DNA of 64,000 nt from Bradyrhizobium barranii subsp. barranii. Lineage in GTDB: Bacteria; Pseudomonadota; Alphaproteobacteria; Rhizobiales; Xanthobacteraceae. Below, in pieces: positions 18,441-28,089 of this stretch. Where the stretch lies: NCBI RefSeq assembly GCF_017565645.3, contig NZ_CP086136.1:5935501-5999500 (forward strand), read 5' to 3'. The notes under the pieces are model-generated. The model was not told the DNA's origin. It searched no databases and saw only the letters and a list, made by a program, of their open reading frames with translations. The position numbers and the translations under genes were made by a program. The stretch's first letter is position 1, and every line of letters begins with the position of its first letter.

Positions 18441-20177
18441 CTATTTCTGCTCCAGCCGCCAGGCACCATCCCAAGCTGCGTCCGGCGGATTGGCCTCGAA
18501 CTGCGCGATGCGGCCGAGCAGCGTGCGCGAGGGGCCGTCGCCGGGCACCGCTTCGAGCGCTGCATTGAACGCGGCGCGAGCCTCGTCGAAGCGCTGCGCG
18601 CGGTAGGCGGCGAGGCCTTCGGCGTAGCGCGCGCGCAAGCTCTCCTGCGGGACGCTGAGCCCGTGCGCCTTGCTCATCACCTCGAAAATGGCCTGCGATG
18701 CGCTTTGGCCGGCCACCGCCAGACGATCGATCTCGCGCAGCTCGAGGTTCGAGCCGATCGCGTCCGCCGTCGCCTGCGCGATCAGGATCCGCGTGCCGTA
18801 GATCTTGTTGACCAGTTCGAGCCGCGAAGCGAGGTTCACGGCATCGCCCATCACGGTGAAGCTCATCATCAGCTCGGAGCCGATGCTGCCGGTCAGGACC
18901 TCGCCGGTGGCAATCCCGATGCGCAGATCGCAAGGGCCTGGCATGGCGCGGATACCGAGCAGGTCAGGCAATTGCTTCTGCAACGCCGGCACCTCATCGG
19001 CCATGTCGATGGCGGCGTAGCAGGCGAACAGCGCCGGCTCGTCCTCCTCAATGAAGGGAGGGCCCCAATAGGCCATGATGGCATCGCCGATATATTTGTC
19101 GATGACGCCGCGATGGCCCCGGATCGGCGCGGACATCACCGTGAAATAGTGGTTCATCACCTTGACGAGGCCACGCGGGGTCATGCCCTCGCTCATCGAG
19201 GTGAAGCCGCTCATGTCGGAGAACATGATGGTCATCACCCGGCGCTGGCCGTCGATGGCAACCTCGGGCCGGTCGATCAGCCCCTGCGCCACCTTGGGAT
19301 CGATATAGCGGCCAAAGGTCTCGCGGATGCGCTCGTTGTGCCGCAACTGCTCGATCATGCGATTGAAAGCGGCGGCGAGCTCGCCGATCTCGTCCTGGGT
19401 CGAGACCGTGATGGTCTTGTCGAAGCGCCCCGCCTCGACCTCGCGGGTGCCGGCGAGCAACAGCCGCACCGGTCGCGTGATGCCACTGGAGACGAGGAGC
19501 GCGAAAGCAAATCCGACCACCGCCGCGAGGATGGTGACGATGCCCGAAATGATCATCGCCTGGCGCTGGCGACCGATCACTGTCGCCGTACTGGCGAAGA
19601 CCTGCTTCAGCATGTCGGCGCGGATCGCGTCGATCTTCTGGTTGAACTGGTCGCGTATGGTGTCGAGATGCTCCAGGGTCCCGCGCGCCTCCGTCATCTG
19701 CTTGCCTTCGACCTGCTTGAGGAGTTTTGCGTGGTCCTCATTCATGTCGTGACGCAGCTCGGTGAGAGTGGTTTCGATGCGGGTCTCGATCCGCGCCAGC
19801 CCGGCATTGTCGGAAGGCGTCCTCTTGTCGTCGATGATCGCGTTGATGTGCGTGCGCGCGGCCTCGGCTTCCTCGTCGATCTTCCGATCGGCCTCCTCGA
19901 ATTCGCGCAGGCGCGCCGCATAGGCCTCCTCCTCCGAGGGTGCCTGCATCTTCATCATGACCATCCGCCGCAGCGCCACCGAGCGCTCCAGCGAGCGGAT
20001 GTTGGCGCGCGCCAGATGGCCGTAGGCCGGAATGTAGCGATCGGTCAGCTCGTCGAGCAGGACGCCGACCTGGCTCGACATCACCATCGAAAGAATCGCG
20101 GTGACCAGCATCAGGACGATCAATCCGAGGGCTATCCCGACGATCTTGCGCCTGATCGACTGGTTGAAAAGTGGCAT
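18441..20177 (-). CDS. Membrane class III adenylate/guanylate cyclase with HAMP domain
   Basis: A 578-aa signalling enzyme. A membrane segment (residues 11-33) and a long helical periplasmic sensor (about 35-205) precede a second membrane segment (about 207-233), a HAMP linker (STQDEIGELAAAFNRMIEQL) and the cyclase domain (about 310-490). Metal-binding Asp are in FSDMSGFTSMSE and KYIGDAIMAYWG, and VMGDAVNLASRLE is the conserved Asn/Arg block. The C-terminus is TPR-like (YAEGLAAYRAQRFDEARAAF). The product could be cAMP or cGMP; sequence alone does not decide. It diverges from the transglycosylase gene. Confidence 0.92.
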   Translation of the reverse strand: MPLFNQSIRRKIVGIALGLIVLMLVTAILSMVMSSQVGVLLDELTDRYIPAYGHLARANIRSLERSVALRRMVMMKMQAPSEEEAYAARLREFEEADRKIDEEAEAARTHINAIIDDKRTPSDNAGLARIETRIETTLTELRHDMNEDHAKLLKQVEGKQMTEARGTLEHLDTIRDQFNQKIDAIRADMLKQVFASTATVIGRQRQAMIISGIVTILAAVVGFAFALLVSSGITRPVRLLLAGTREVEAGRFDKTITVSTQDEIGELAAAFNRMIEQLRHNERIRETFGRYIDPKVAQGLIDRPEVAIDGQRRVMTIMFSDMSGFTSMSEGMTPRGLVKVMNHYFTVMSAPIRGHRGVIDKYIGDAIMAYWGPPFIEEDEPALFACYAAIDMADEVPALQKQLPDLLGIRAMPGPCDLRIGIATGEVLTGSIGSELMMSFTVMGDAVNLASRLELVNKIYGTRILIAQATADAIGSNLELREIDRLAVAGQSASQAIFEVMSKAHGLSVPQESLRARYAEGLAAYRAQRFDEARAAFNAALEAVPGDGPSRTLLGRIAQFEANPPDAAWDGAWRLEQK

Positions 20178-20502
20178 GAGCGGTGGGGGTAAGAGCTGAA
20201 AGGACCGGTTGGGAACTCAATACACCGGTTTTGGCGGCGGGAACACGCGCAATCTGGCCCTCGCGACGCCCCTGACCGCGCGCAACCGTCGCGCGAGCCC
20301 CATTCGTTAACAAAGGTTGAAGGCATTACCTTTCCGCCATTTCGGAAGTTCCCGAGTTCCCATCGGTATTTTGCCGCATTGTTGAAGGAGCGTGAGGACT
20401 GCGAAACGATGTCGTGGCATCGTTTTGGGTGTCGTCTTTGATTCTCAAGCCGCATGTCGTCGCGGACCTTGGTTTGTAGTGGTTTCGCAGGGGGACCATC
20501 GA
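20178..20502. other. Divergent promoter region, cyclase / transglycosylase (325 bp)
   Basis: No gene is supported. It must hold promoters for the minus-strand cyclase and the plus-strand transglycosylase. One stem is clear: AAACGATG (20404-20411) pairs with CATCGTTT (20418-20425) about 80 bases before the transglycosylase start. Its role is unknown. Confidence 0.5.
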
Positions 20503-22689
20503 ATGAACCAGTGCCTACGCTCGCTCGCGTGTGTCGTTGCCGTGGCCGCATTGGCCCTTCTTCCTGCCGAGTTGGCAGCGAAGAGCAGTCACAAATCGTC
20601 GGCGTCAAAGAAAACGCATGAGACGAAAGCCGGCGGCAAGCAGCGTCACGCTGCCGCGAAGTCGCGCCACGGCAAGCATGCCGACGCCAAGCGCAAGCCC
20701 AAGAAGGACGACGAGCCCTTGGACAAGCCGGCGCCGCCGCCGCTCACCGGCGACCTCGCCGCGCTGAAGGACGCCATCGATCTCGCGCGCAAGGGCAAGA
20801 CCGACGATGCGAGCGCCGCGCGCGACCGCATTGCCGATCCGGCCGGACAGAAGCTCGCCGACTGGTTCCTGCTGCGCCATTCCGAGAGCACGGCACCCTT
20901 CAAGCGCTACGCCGCCTTCCTCGCCGCCAATCCGGACTGGCCGAGCAGCGCCCTACTCCGCCGCCGCGCCGAAGCGCGGCTGTGGCAGGAGAAGAGCGGC
21001 GCGGCGGCCGTGCACAAGTTCACGATGGACCGGCCGACCAGCGCCAAGGGCAAGTTCGCGCTCGCCCGCGTGCTCCTGAGTGAAGGCGACAATGACAGGG
21101 CTACGCGCCTGGTGCGCGAGGCCTGGCGCACGGACGAATTGTCCGAGCGCAGCGAGGAGGATTCCTACGAGGCGTTCCGCGATCTCCTGACCGCTGACGA
21201 TCATCGCGCCCGCATGGACAAGCGCCTCGGCGCCAAGGACTACGCCGGTGCAAGGCGCGCCGCAAAACGGCTTGGCGAAGACGCGCTCGCGATCGTCAAG
21301 GCCTGCTCGGCGGTCACCGGCAAGGCCAACAAGGCCAAGGATTATCTCGAGGACGTCTCGACCGAAGCACGCCGCGATCTCGGCTATGTCCTGTGCCGCG
21401 CGCAGTGGCATCTCCAGAACGACCGCATCGACGACGCCGCCGAGTTGATCCTGGCCGCCGCGCCCGACACGATGGCGGCCCAGGACACCGATGCCTGGTG
21501 GCGCGAGCGCCGCCTGCTCGCGCGAAAGCTTCTCGACCAGGGCAAGTTCAAGACCGCCTACGACGTGGTGCGCGCGGCGGCGGTGCCCGTGATGGAAGTC
21601 TATCGCGTCGACTACCACTTCATGTGCGGCTGGATTGCGCTGCGCTATCTCGACGATCCCAAGGCGGCCATGGTGCATTTCGCCGCGATCGATGAAGGCT
21701 CGGCCAATCCGATCGCACTGTCGCGGGCGCATTACTGGCGCGGCCGCGCGGCCGAGGCGATGGGGGCGACGGCGGATGCGCGCATGAGCTATCAGGCCGC
21801 CGCGCGCTATCCGACCGCCTATTACGGCCAGCTCGCACGCGCCAGGCTCGGCGTCGACGGGATCGAGCTGCGCCCGCCCTCGCCCGTGCTGGCCGCGGCC
21901 GATACACAGCCCGCGGACGAGCGCGTCCGCGCTGCCGAGATGCTCTACGGCATCGGCGAGCGCGACATGGTGTTCTATTACGCCGAGGATTTTGCCAAAG
22001 AGAGCACCGACGTCGCAGCGCTGGAAGCGCTCGGCGAGCTCGCCGGCCGGCGCAACGATGCGCGCGTGATGCTGGAGGTCGGCAAGTCGGCGCTGGCGCG
22101 CGGGCTTGCGCTCGACCATTACGCCTTCCCGACCATCGGCATTCCCGAGCACAAGCAGGTCGCGCCCGCGATCGAGACCAGCGTGATCTATTCGGTGGCA
22201 CGCACCGAAAGCTCGTTCGACCAACGCGACAAGTCTGCCGCCAACGCGGTCGGGCTGATGCAGGTGACCCCGGAGGCGGGACGCGATACCGCAAAGCGCT
22301 TTGGCCTGACCTATGACTGGGACAGGATGGTGTCCGATCCCGTCTATAACACCCAGATGGGTGCGGCCGAGCTCAGCGCGCTGCTGTCGGAATATCGCGG
22401 CGACCAGATCATGACCTTCGCCGGCTACAATGCCGGCCGCGGCCGGGTGCGCGAATGGGTGCAGGCGCGCGGCGACCCGCGCGACCCCAAGGTCGATCCG
22501 GTCGACTGGGTCGAGCGCATCCCGCTGTCGGAGACACGCAACTACGTCCAGCGCGTGATGGAGAATGTGCTGGTCTACCGCGCCCGGTTCGAGGGCAGTG
22601 GCACGGCCACGGCGAAGTCCGAGCAACGCGTCACGACGCACGAAGTCAGCGCGGCACCCACGGCAGCGGCCGCAGCCGCCGCGCCCTAG
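20503..22689 (+). CDS. Soluble lytic murein transglycosylase
   Basis: A 728-aa exported enzyme that cleaves the glycan strands of peptidoglycan. After the signal peptide (LACVVAVAALALLPAELAA) comes a Lys/His-rich linker, then a long superhelical TPR-like body as in Slt70. The catalytic GEWL/SLT domain is at about residues 550-690, with catalytic Glu in VARTESSFD, the AVGLMQVTPEAG motif and FAGYNAGRGRV. The ATG at 20503 has GGGGA upstream. The C-terminal tail is Ala-rich. A possible terminator stem (AGCTTCGC / GCGAAGCT, 22688-22724) overlaps the stop. Confidence 0.93.
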   Translation: MNQCLRSLACVVAVAALALLPAELAAKSSHKSSASKKTHETKAGGKQRHAAAKSRHGKHADAKRKPKKDDEPLDKPAPPPLTGDLAALKDAIDLARKGKTDDASAARDRIADPAGQKLADWFLLRHSESTAPFKRYAAFLAANPDWPSSALLRRRAEARLWQEKSGAAAVHKFTMDRPTSAKGKFALARVLLSEGDNDRATRLVREAWRTDELSERSEEDSYEAFRDLLTADDHRARMDKRLGAKDYAGARRAAKRLGEDALAIVKACSAVTGKANKAKDYLEDVSTEARRDLGYVLCRAQWHLQNDRIDDAAELILAAAPDTMAAQDTDAWWRERRLLARKLLDQGKFKTAYDVVRAAAVPVMEVYRVDYHFMCGWIALRYLDDPKAAMVHFAAIDEGSANPIALSRAHYWRGRAAEAMGATADARMSYQAAARYPTAYYGQLARARLGVDGIELRPPSPVLAAADTQPADERVRAAEMLYGIGERDMVFYYAEDFAKESTDVAALEALGELAGRRNDARVMLEVGKSALARGLALDHYAFPTIGIPEHKQVAPAIETSVIYSVARTESSFDQRDKSAANAVGLMQVTPEAGRDTAKRFGLTYDWDRMVSDPVYNTQMGAAELSALLSEYRGDQIMTFAGYNAGRGRVREWVQARGDPRDPKVDPVDWVERIPLSETRNYVQRVMENVLVYRARFEGSGTATAKSEQRVTTHEVSAAPTAAAAAAAP

Positions 22690-22779
22690 CTTCGCAACGC
22701 CGGGGCTGGACGCGGCGCGAAGCTGGATGCAGTGACTGCGGCCGCCGACTCTGCGCGGCCCGCATCGTTAGGCTAGCCG

Positions 22780-23091
22780 TCACCTCCTTCCGTGGTCAGA
22801 AGGTTCGTGCGCGCGCAGAAATGCTTCCGTCAGCGCGCCCGAGAGCGCGCCGAATTGCATCATCCAGCTCCAGCTCGAAATGGCCGCTAACACCGTGACC
22901 ATCTCGAGCGAACTGCGGTAAGGCCAGAGCGCTTCCATGCTCGTCTGCTGATACCGGCGGTAGCAATCATACTCGCAGTACTGCCGTTGCGTGGACACAT
23001 GCCGGACGTAGCTCGAGCCCAGCGGCCGGGCGCACGCGCTGCAGGTGACGCCATGGCGCGGTTGGTCCTGGTTGACGAGCATGAATTTCAA
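22780..23091 (-). CDS. Small zinc-finger-like protein (C-X2-C-X18-C-X3-C), 103 aa
   Basis: Starts at a TTG (23091) that has GGGGAGG 8 bases upstream, giving MKFMLVNQDQP. Cysteines form CSAC, 18 residues, then CEYDC: a treble-clef-like pattern seen in MYM/TRASH-type metal-binding domains. A hydrophobic helix follows (LEMVTVLAAISSWSWMMQFGALSGAL). The same N-terminus (xRFILVN) and Cys spacing occur in the next gene, so they are paralogues. Function unknown. Confidence 0.65.
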   Translation of the reverse strand: MKFMLVNQDQPRHGVTCSACARPLGSSYVRHVSTQRQYCEYDCYRRYQQTSMEALWPYRSSLEMVTVLAAISSWSWMMQFGALSGALTEAFLRAHEPSDHGRR

Positions 23092-23150
23092 CGTCCTGTC
23101 CTCCCCTGCCAGCAGCTGCATCGGCCCATGCGCCTCGCCCACCCGTCAGC

Positions 23151-23339
23151 TCAAGACGCCGCTTGCGCTCGCCTCTCGATCAACGGCGCCGCTTCGTGAT
23201 GGAGCGCGTAACACTCGTAGCCGCAATAGGGCAGCAGCGTCTTCGCGTCGCGCAGATAGCCGCCGCTGATCTCCTCGCAGCACCATAGACAGAATGTCTT
23301 GCGGAAAGGGGTCCTGCCGTTCACCAATATGAATCTCAC
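23151..23339 (-). CDS. Small zinc-finger-like protein (C-X2-C-X18-C-X3-C), 62 aa
   Basis: The GTG start (23339) overlaps the stop of the upstream secreted-protein gene as GTGA and has GGGAGG in front, so the two are coupled. The protein begins MRFILVNGRTP and carries CLWC, 18 residues, CGYEC, the same metal-site pattern as its neighbour. No membrane segment. Probably binds zinc or another metal. No function can be assigned. Confidence 0.7.
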   Translation of the reverse strand: MRFILVNGRTPFRKTFCLWCCEEISGGYLRDAKTLLPYCGYECYALHHEAAPLIERRAQAAS

Positions 23340-23734
23340 GTGGCACCTCCCAACGCGAAGCAGTAGACCGTGTCGACCAGAGAGGCGGACGGCGGCGGCG
23401 CGCAAAGATGGTTGCGGCCGTCGGGATTGTCCCTGTTTCGCTCGACCTTCTGGGATGGAATGAGGATGTACTTCCCGTCCTCCCGGCGCCGCGCGTAGAT
23501 CCGGCCGTCGACATATCGCACCTCGGTCGGGTAGCAATCCGCGCTGTTGCAGCAGCTGAGCACGGGATTATCGGGCATGTGCCAGCTGGAATAGAACTTC
23601 TCGTGCAGGAGCTGATCCTGGAGTGGATGATGACGATGTGCACCATCCTGTCCGAGCTCGTCGGCCTTCACTCCCGTTACCAACGGAAGCGGCAGCGCGA
23701 TCATCAAGAGGAGCTTGCAAGCACGGTTCAGCAC
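23336..23734 (-). CDS. Exported cysteine-containing hypothetical protein (132 aa)
   Basis: A signal peptide (CKLLLMIALPLPLVTGVKA) precedes a His-rich segment (DGAHRHHPLQDQ) and a compact region with WHMPDNPVLSCCNSADC, then VRYVDGRIYARR and KYILIPSQKVERN. I believe this is a conserved hypothetical family of rhizobia, without known function. It is translated together with the small zinc-finger gene that overlaps its stop. Confidence 0.75.
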   Translation of the reverse strand: MLNRACKLLLMIALPLPLVTGVKADELGQDGAHRHHPLQDQLLHEKFYSSWHMPDNPVLSCCNSADCYPTEVRYVDGRIYARRREDGKYILIPSQKVERNRDNPDGRNHLCAPPPSASLVDTVYCFALGGAT

Positions 23735-23784
23735 GCAGCCTCCGGTTCAGAATTGCCGAATGGAGCCGATCGAAGGGCTAATCC

Positions 23785-23976
23785 TCATGCCGCCTGAAAT
23801 CGAAACAACCATCGGCGGTCGCGTTCGCGGCGCGCCCTGAAGCGATCGAGACATTTTCTGGAGCACAGCGGCGCTCGCCACGAATAATATCGGATCAGGC
23901 CAAACTTGCCGCTACAGACAGCGCAAGCTTTTACGGCAGGGCCACGCTCGGAGTGTTCAGGCGTATCGCACATCAT
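23785..23976 (-). CDS. Small zinc-finger-like protein (C-X2-C-X16-C-X3-C), 63 aa
   Basis: Preceded by GGAGGAG and two adjacent ATG codons (23976, 23973). The cysteines (CAVC, 16 residues, CSRKC) follow the same plan as the two genes at 22780 and 23151. The C-terminus is strongly basic (RFRARRERDRRWLFRF), so contact with nucleic acid is possible (inference). It lies 50 bases upstream of the exported-protein gene on the same strand. Confidence 0.65.
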   Translation of the reverse strand: MMCDTPEHSERGPAVKACAVCSGKFGLIRYYSWRAPLCSRKCLDRFRARRERDRRWLFRFQAA

Positions 23977-24435
23977 GCTCTCCTCCCGGCTCTCATGGGC
24001 GTGGCTTCGCGCGTACGCTGACGCCCGACCATCCACGCTCGTTACTGAAATGCGGCCTCTCAATCGCGACCAGCCAATCGTGCAGCAGGTCGGGCAATGG
24101 ACGCGGAGCCATCAGCAGCACATCGAGCTAATCGCCGGCTTGTGGCCTTGCACATCGCGTCCCTTCGATGGTTGTGAGACTAGTCCGCATGCAACGGACG
24201 ACTCAATTGTACGGAGGTAAATGTGCGCTATGACTTGGGATGCGCGAGCTATACGTAGGTTTGTCCCGTAGTTTTCCGGGCCTTCGCCGCACCTTCGCAA
24301 CGAGACGGCGCAAGGCCGGCAGGCTGCACGGCTGCCGCGAGTTTCGGCGCGGAGTCTACTTTGGTCGGAGGGAATTGCTCCCCTGATTGCAAAGTGCTCT
24401 ACTTGCTTCGACCCCTGCGAGCCGGGACGCCCGCG
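23977..24435. other. Intergenic region with tRNA-like fragment (459 bp)
   Basis: No protein gene is supported. TTGTAC (24208) and TATGAC (24230) with a 16-base spacer are a weak promoter candidate for the downstream kinase. Bases 24362-24403, read on the minus strand, resemble part of a tRNA: AGAGCACTTTGCAATCAGG, then a stem-loop and CCGACCA at the end. The acceptor 5' half is missing and the T-loop is not canonical, so this is at best a degenerate fragment. Confidence 0.4.
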
Positions 24436-26862
24436 ATGATGCCTGGCCAAATCGCGAAATTTGGTAATTCGGCCGCACAATTGCTGCTCGGCGGCCTCGC
24501 GGCGCTTCGATCTTTCGGCACCGGCGAGAAGGACAGTTCCGCGGTCGGTGATGACTCGCGACAGGACATCGTCGATCTACGCGACGCCGTGAAGCAGTGG
24601 CGCGAGGTGTTCGAGCATAATCCGGTCATGTATTTCATGGTCGATCCGGCCGGGACGGTGCTCAACGTGAACACGTTTGGCGCCGCACAGTTGGGTTACA
24701 CGGCGACCGAGTTGACCGGCCAATCCGTGCTGAACGTCTTTTTCGAGGAAGACCGCGACTTCGTCCGTCAATGCGTAGGGTTGTGCCTGGAAACCGTGGA
24801 CCAGTCGCACACCTGGGAGATTCGCAAGATCCGCAAAGACGGCTCGGTTCTCTGGGTCCGTGAAAACGCCAAGGCGATGCTGCGCGGCGACGGCACGCCG
24901 GTCGTGCTGGTCGCCTGCGAAAACATCACCCAGCGCAAGGAGGCGGAGGATGCGCTGCGGCAGAGCGAGGCCTACCTCGCCCAGGCTCAGGAACTGAGCC
25001 GCACGGGCAGCTTCGGCTTGAGCCCCGCGACCGACGAGATCTTCTGGTCGAGGGAAACCTTTCGCATTTTCCAATGTGCCCCGGCCATGCAGCCGAACCT
25101 GAGCTTCGTTTTTCAGCGCATCCATCCCGAGGACCGCGATGCGGTCCGCAAGACCCTTGATCGAGCCTTCCGCGAAGCGGAGGATTTCGACCATGAATAT
25201 CGCCTGTTGATGCCGGATGGATCCATCAAATATCTCCATTCCGTGGCACGCGCGGTGAGACGTGCATCCGGGCGCATCGAGTTCGCCGGCGCTGTCACCG
25301 ATGTCACGATTGCAAAGGAAACAGAGAAGAGGCTGCGCCGCAGTGAGGCCTATCTGGCCGAAGCCCAGCGCCTCAGCCATACGAGCAGCTGGGCCTGGGA
25401 CGTGCGTCGTCAGGAGTTTGCCTACCGATCGGCTGAGCTCTACCGCCTGTTCGGATTTGAGCCGGACCAGATCGATGTCCCGGCGCGGGCTTTCCAGCAA
25501 CGGATCCTCGCCGATGACTTTCGACGAATTGCCGACGTGGAACGTCGCGCAATCCATCAGGGGGAGCCCTTCGAAATCGACTTTCGGATTGCGCGTCCGG
25601 ACGGTTCGATACGACGTGTCCATACGGAGGGACATCCTGTGAAAGGCGGCGATGGCGATGTGATGGAAATCATCGGCACGCACGTGGACGTCACCGAGCA
25701 GTTCGCCGCAAAAGAAGCACTGCAAAAGGCCTTTGACGAGCTCAAGCAATCCGAGCAGCGCTTCCGCGACTATGCCGAAACCGCATCGGACTGGTTTTGG
25801 GAGACCGGACCGGATCACCGCATCACCCGGATATCGGAACACGCCGACACGGCCAGTCCGGTGCCGACGGGCTTGATCGGGCTGACCCGTTGGGACATTC
25901 CGCCCGATGCCGAGTTCGAGCCCGAGAAGTGGGAGCAGCATCGCGCGGCGCTCGATGCCCACCTTCCGTTCCGCGACCTGGTTTACCGCAGCAGGGATCG
26001 CAACGGATCTCAGATTTACGTGCGCACCAGCGGCAAGCCCTTCCATGACGAGAATGGTAACTTTCTCGGCTATAGGGGCGTCAGCAGCGATGTGACGGCG
26101 GCAATCCGCACCGAGCAGGCCGAAGATGCCCTGCGCAAAGCGCAAGCCGAGCTCGCTCATGTCACGCGCATCACGACGCTCGGCGAGCTCACCGCCTCGA
26201 TTGCCCACGAAATCAACCAGCCTCTCGCCGCCGTCATTTCCAATGCCGACGCCTGTATCGGTTGGCTCGGCCGCGACCCGGCCGATCTCGACGCTGCGCG
26301 CCGTTCCGTCGAATGGATCGTCGAGGACGCCAATCGGGCCAGCGAGGTGATCCGCCGGATCCGGGCGCTCGCGAAAAAGACCGAAATCGAGATGGTCCCA
26401 GTCGACATCAATCAGGTCGTGAGGGAGGTGATGGCCCTCGTTCGGCGCGAGCTCGCTACCCATGCCGTGTCGGTGCGGATGGAGTTGTCGTCGGGCCTGC
26501 CCAACATTTGCGGCGATCGGATCCAGCTCCAGCAGGTGCTGATCAACCTCGTCATGAACGGGATCGAAGCCATGCAAGCCAATGTCGAGCTCCCGCGCGA
26601 GCTGGCAATTCGCTCCAGTCGGGACGGCGACGAGCACCTGCTTCTTACCGTGACGGATCGCGGTCTCGGCCTTGACGGCGACGTGACAGACCGCATGTTC
26701 ATGCCGTTCTTCACCACAAAGTCGAGCGGCCTGGGGATGGGACTATCGATCTGCCGATCGATCATCGAGGCTCACGCGGGCCGGCTTTCGGCATTCCCAA
26801 ATGAGGGGAGCGGTGCAACATTCCAGATTGCCCTGCCCTTCCCACACGAGGCCGCGTCGTGA
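24436..26862 (+). CDS. Cytoplasmic histidine kinase with four PAS domains
   Basis: An 808-aa kinase without membrane segments. Four PAS domains follow one another (roughly residues 55-170, 180-300, 305-430, 435-560), each ending in a PAC-type strand such as [13 protein letters not shown] and [11 protein letters not shown]. Then comes HisKA with the phospho-acceptor in [21 protein letters not shown] and a HATPase domain ([18 protein letters not shown]). The ATG pair at 24436 is preferred; a TTG at 24361 would translate through the tRNA-like fragment. It overlaps the FixJ-type regulator by 4 bases, so the two form a pair. The signal is unknown; no heme or flavin site is obvious. Confidence 0.9.
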   Translation: MMPGQIAKFGNSAAQLLLGGLAALRSFGTGEKDSSAVGDDSRQDIVDLRDAVKQWREVFEHNPVMYFMVDPAGTVLNVNTFGAAQLGYTATELTGQSVLNVFFEEDRDFVRQCVGLCLETVDQSHTWEIRKIRKDGSVLWVRENAKAMLRGDGTPVVLVACENITQRKEAEDALRQSEAYLAQAQELSRTGSFGLSPATDEIFWSRETFRIFQCAPAMQPNLSFVFQRIHPEDRDAVRKTLDRAFREAEDFDHEYRLLMPDGSIKYLHSVARAVRRASGRIEFAGAVTDVTIAKETEKRLRRSEAYLAEAQRLSHTSSWAWDVRRQEFAYRSAELYRLFGFEPDQIDVPARAFQQRILADDFRRIADVERRAIHQGEPFEIDFRIARPDGSIRRVHTEGHPVKGGDGDVMEIIGTHVDVTEQFAAKEALQKAFDELKQSEQRFRDYAETASDWFWETGPDHRITRISEHADTASPVPTGLIGLTRWDIPPDAEFEPEKWEQHRAALDAHLPFRDLVYRSRDRNGSQIYVRTSGKPFHDENGNFLGYRGVSSDVTAAIRTEQAEDALRKAQAELAHVTRITTLGELTASIAHEINQPLAAVISNADACIGWLGRDPADLDAARRSVEWIVEDANRASEVIRRIRALAKKTEIEMVPVDINQVVREVMALVRRELATHAVSVRMELSSGLPNICGDRIQLQQVLINLVMNGIEAMQANVELPRELAIRSSRDGDEHLLLTVTDRGLGLDGDVTDRMFMPFFTTKSSGLGMGLSICRSIIEAHAGRLSAFPNEGSGATFQIALPFPHEAAS

Positions 26863-27536
26863 CCGACCACGCCAAGCCAACGCAGGCACAGGCACAGGCG
26901 GGGGCCGATGATCCGATCGTCCTGATCGTCGATGACGATCCGTCGATGCGGCGGGCGCTCACCAATCTCTTCCAATCGGTCGGCCTCAGGGTGGAGGCCT
27001 TCGGCTCGGCGGCGGAGGTCATGGAAGCCAAGCCGCCGGGGGTCCCCAGTTGCCTCGTGCTCGACATCCGCCTGCCCGGCTCGAGCGGCTTCGACCTCCA
27101 GGCGGACCTCGTGAAGGCCGACATTCGCACGCCTATCATCTTCATCACCGGTCATGGCGATATCCCTATGACGGTCCGGGCCATGAAGAGTGGCGCCATC
27201 GATTTTTTGACCAAGCCGGTGCGCGACCAGGACATGCTGGACGCAGTCCAGGCTGCGATCGAACGGGATCGCAAGCGGCGCGATGCCGAGAAGTCGGTCT
27301 CAAGCGTGCGCGCTCGCTTTGAAGGCCTGACGGCGCGTCAGCGCGACATTCTCGCCCTGGTTGCGTCCGGCCTGATGAACAAGCAAGTCGCTGCCGAGCT
27401 TGGATTGGCTGAGATTACCGTCAAGATCTATCGCGGGCAGATCATGCGGAAAATGGGTGCGAAGTCATTGGCCGATCTCGTCAGAATGACCGAGGTGCTC
27501 GGAATTCCACGCCCGGGGGGAAAGGTGCAAACCTAA
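26859..27536 (+). CDS. FixJ/NarL-type response regulator
   Basis: A 225-aa transcription regulator starting with a GTG that overlaps the kinase stop. The receiver domain has acidic DDD near residue 25, the phospho-acceptor Asp in [10 protein letters not shown], Thr in [10 protein letters not shown] and Lys in FLTKPV. A LuxR-type helix-turn-helix follows ([43 protein letters not shown]). The receiver is close in style to FixJ and TodT. Its target genes are not evident; no FixK-type genes lie nearby. Confidence 0.93.
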   Translation: MTDHAKPTQAQAQAGADDPIVLIVDDDPSMRRALTNLFQSVGLRVEAFGSAAEVMEAKPPGVPSCLVLDIRLPGSSGFDLQADLVKADIRTPIIFITGHGDIPMTVRAMKSGAIDFLTKPVRDQDMLDAVQAAIERDRKRRDAEKSVSSVRARFEGLTARQRDILALVASGLMNKQVAAELGLAEITVKIYRGQIMRKMGAKSLADLVRMTEVLGIPRPGGKVQT

Positions 27537-27623
27537 GTATGCTTTCCAAGGTCGCTCCGGGGGCCCATTTTCCGATGGGCGGCTGCGCCGCGCGCGGCCG
27601 CTCCCCGATCAGGAGCGATCATC

Positions 27624-28010
27624 TTGTCAGTCCCTTCGGTCATTTCCGTCATTGACGATGATCCATCCGTCCGCCTTGCGACCAACAATCTGCTGACGTC
27701 GCGGGGATACACCGTCTACATCTTTGGCTCCGCTCTCGAATTTCTCCAGTCGGCCGAACTGAGGACGACGTCCTGCGTGATCGCGGATGTGCAGATGTCG
27801 GTCATGAGCGGCGTTGATCTCCTGATGCATATGCGCGGCCTCGGTCACCGCACGCCGTTTATCTTCATGACCGCCTTTCCCGACGATGCCGTGCGCGACC
27901 GCGCGCTGAAAGCTGGCGCCATCTGCTTTCTCGCGAAGCCATTTTCCACGCCGGCTCTGATCAATTGTCTGGAGACGGCCCTGTCGAAGCACAGCGAAGC
28001 CAAGACGTAA
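27624..28010 (+). CDS. Single-domain response regulator
   Basis: A 128-aa stand-alone receiver starting at a TTG with AGGAG 8 bases upstream. It has DDD near residue 10, the phospho-acceptor Asp in CVIADVQMS, FMTAFPDD and the Lys in FLAKPF. There is no output domain. It follows the kinase and FixJ-type gene by 87 bases and may act as a phosphate sink or relay for that kinase, which is inference from position. Confidence 0.9.
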   Translation: MSVPSVISVIDDDPSVRLATNNLLTSRGYTVYIFGSALEFLQSAELRTTSCVIADVQMSVMSGVDLLMHMRGLGHRTPFIFMTAFPDDAVRDRALKAGAICFLAKPFSTPALINCLETALSKHSEAKT

Positions 28011-28089
28011 CGCGGCGCCGCGTGAACCTGATTGTTCCACAGGGTGCGGCCACTTGACGTTGTGGCCCCATCCGAAGAGGCAATCCGCC

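Noticed and set aside
20953..22641. Long open frame of 562 codons on the minus strand
   Set aside because: It is antisense to the lytic transglycosylase and contains no recognisable domain.
24221..24271. Mini-gene of 16 codons with GGAGG just before the ATG (possible leader peptide)
   Set aside because: The spacing of 3 bases is too short, no run of regulatory codons is seen, and no attenuator hairpin pair follows.
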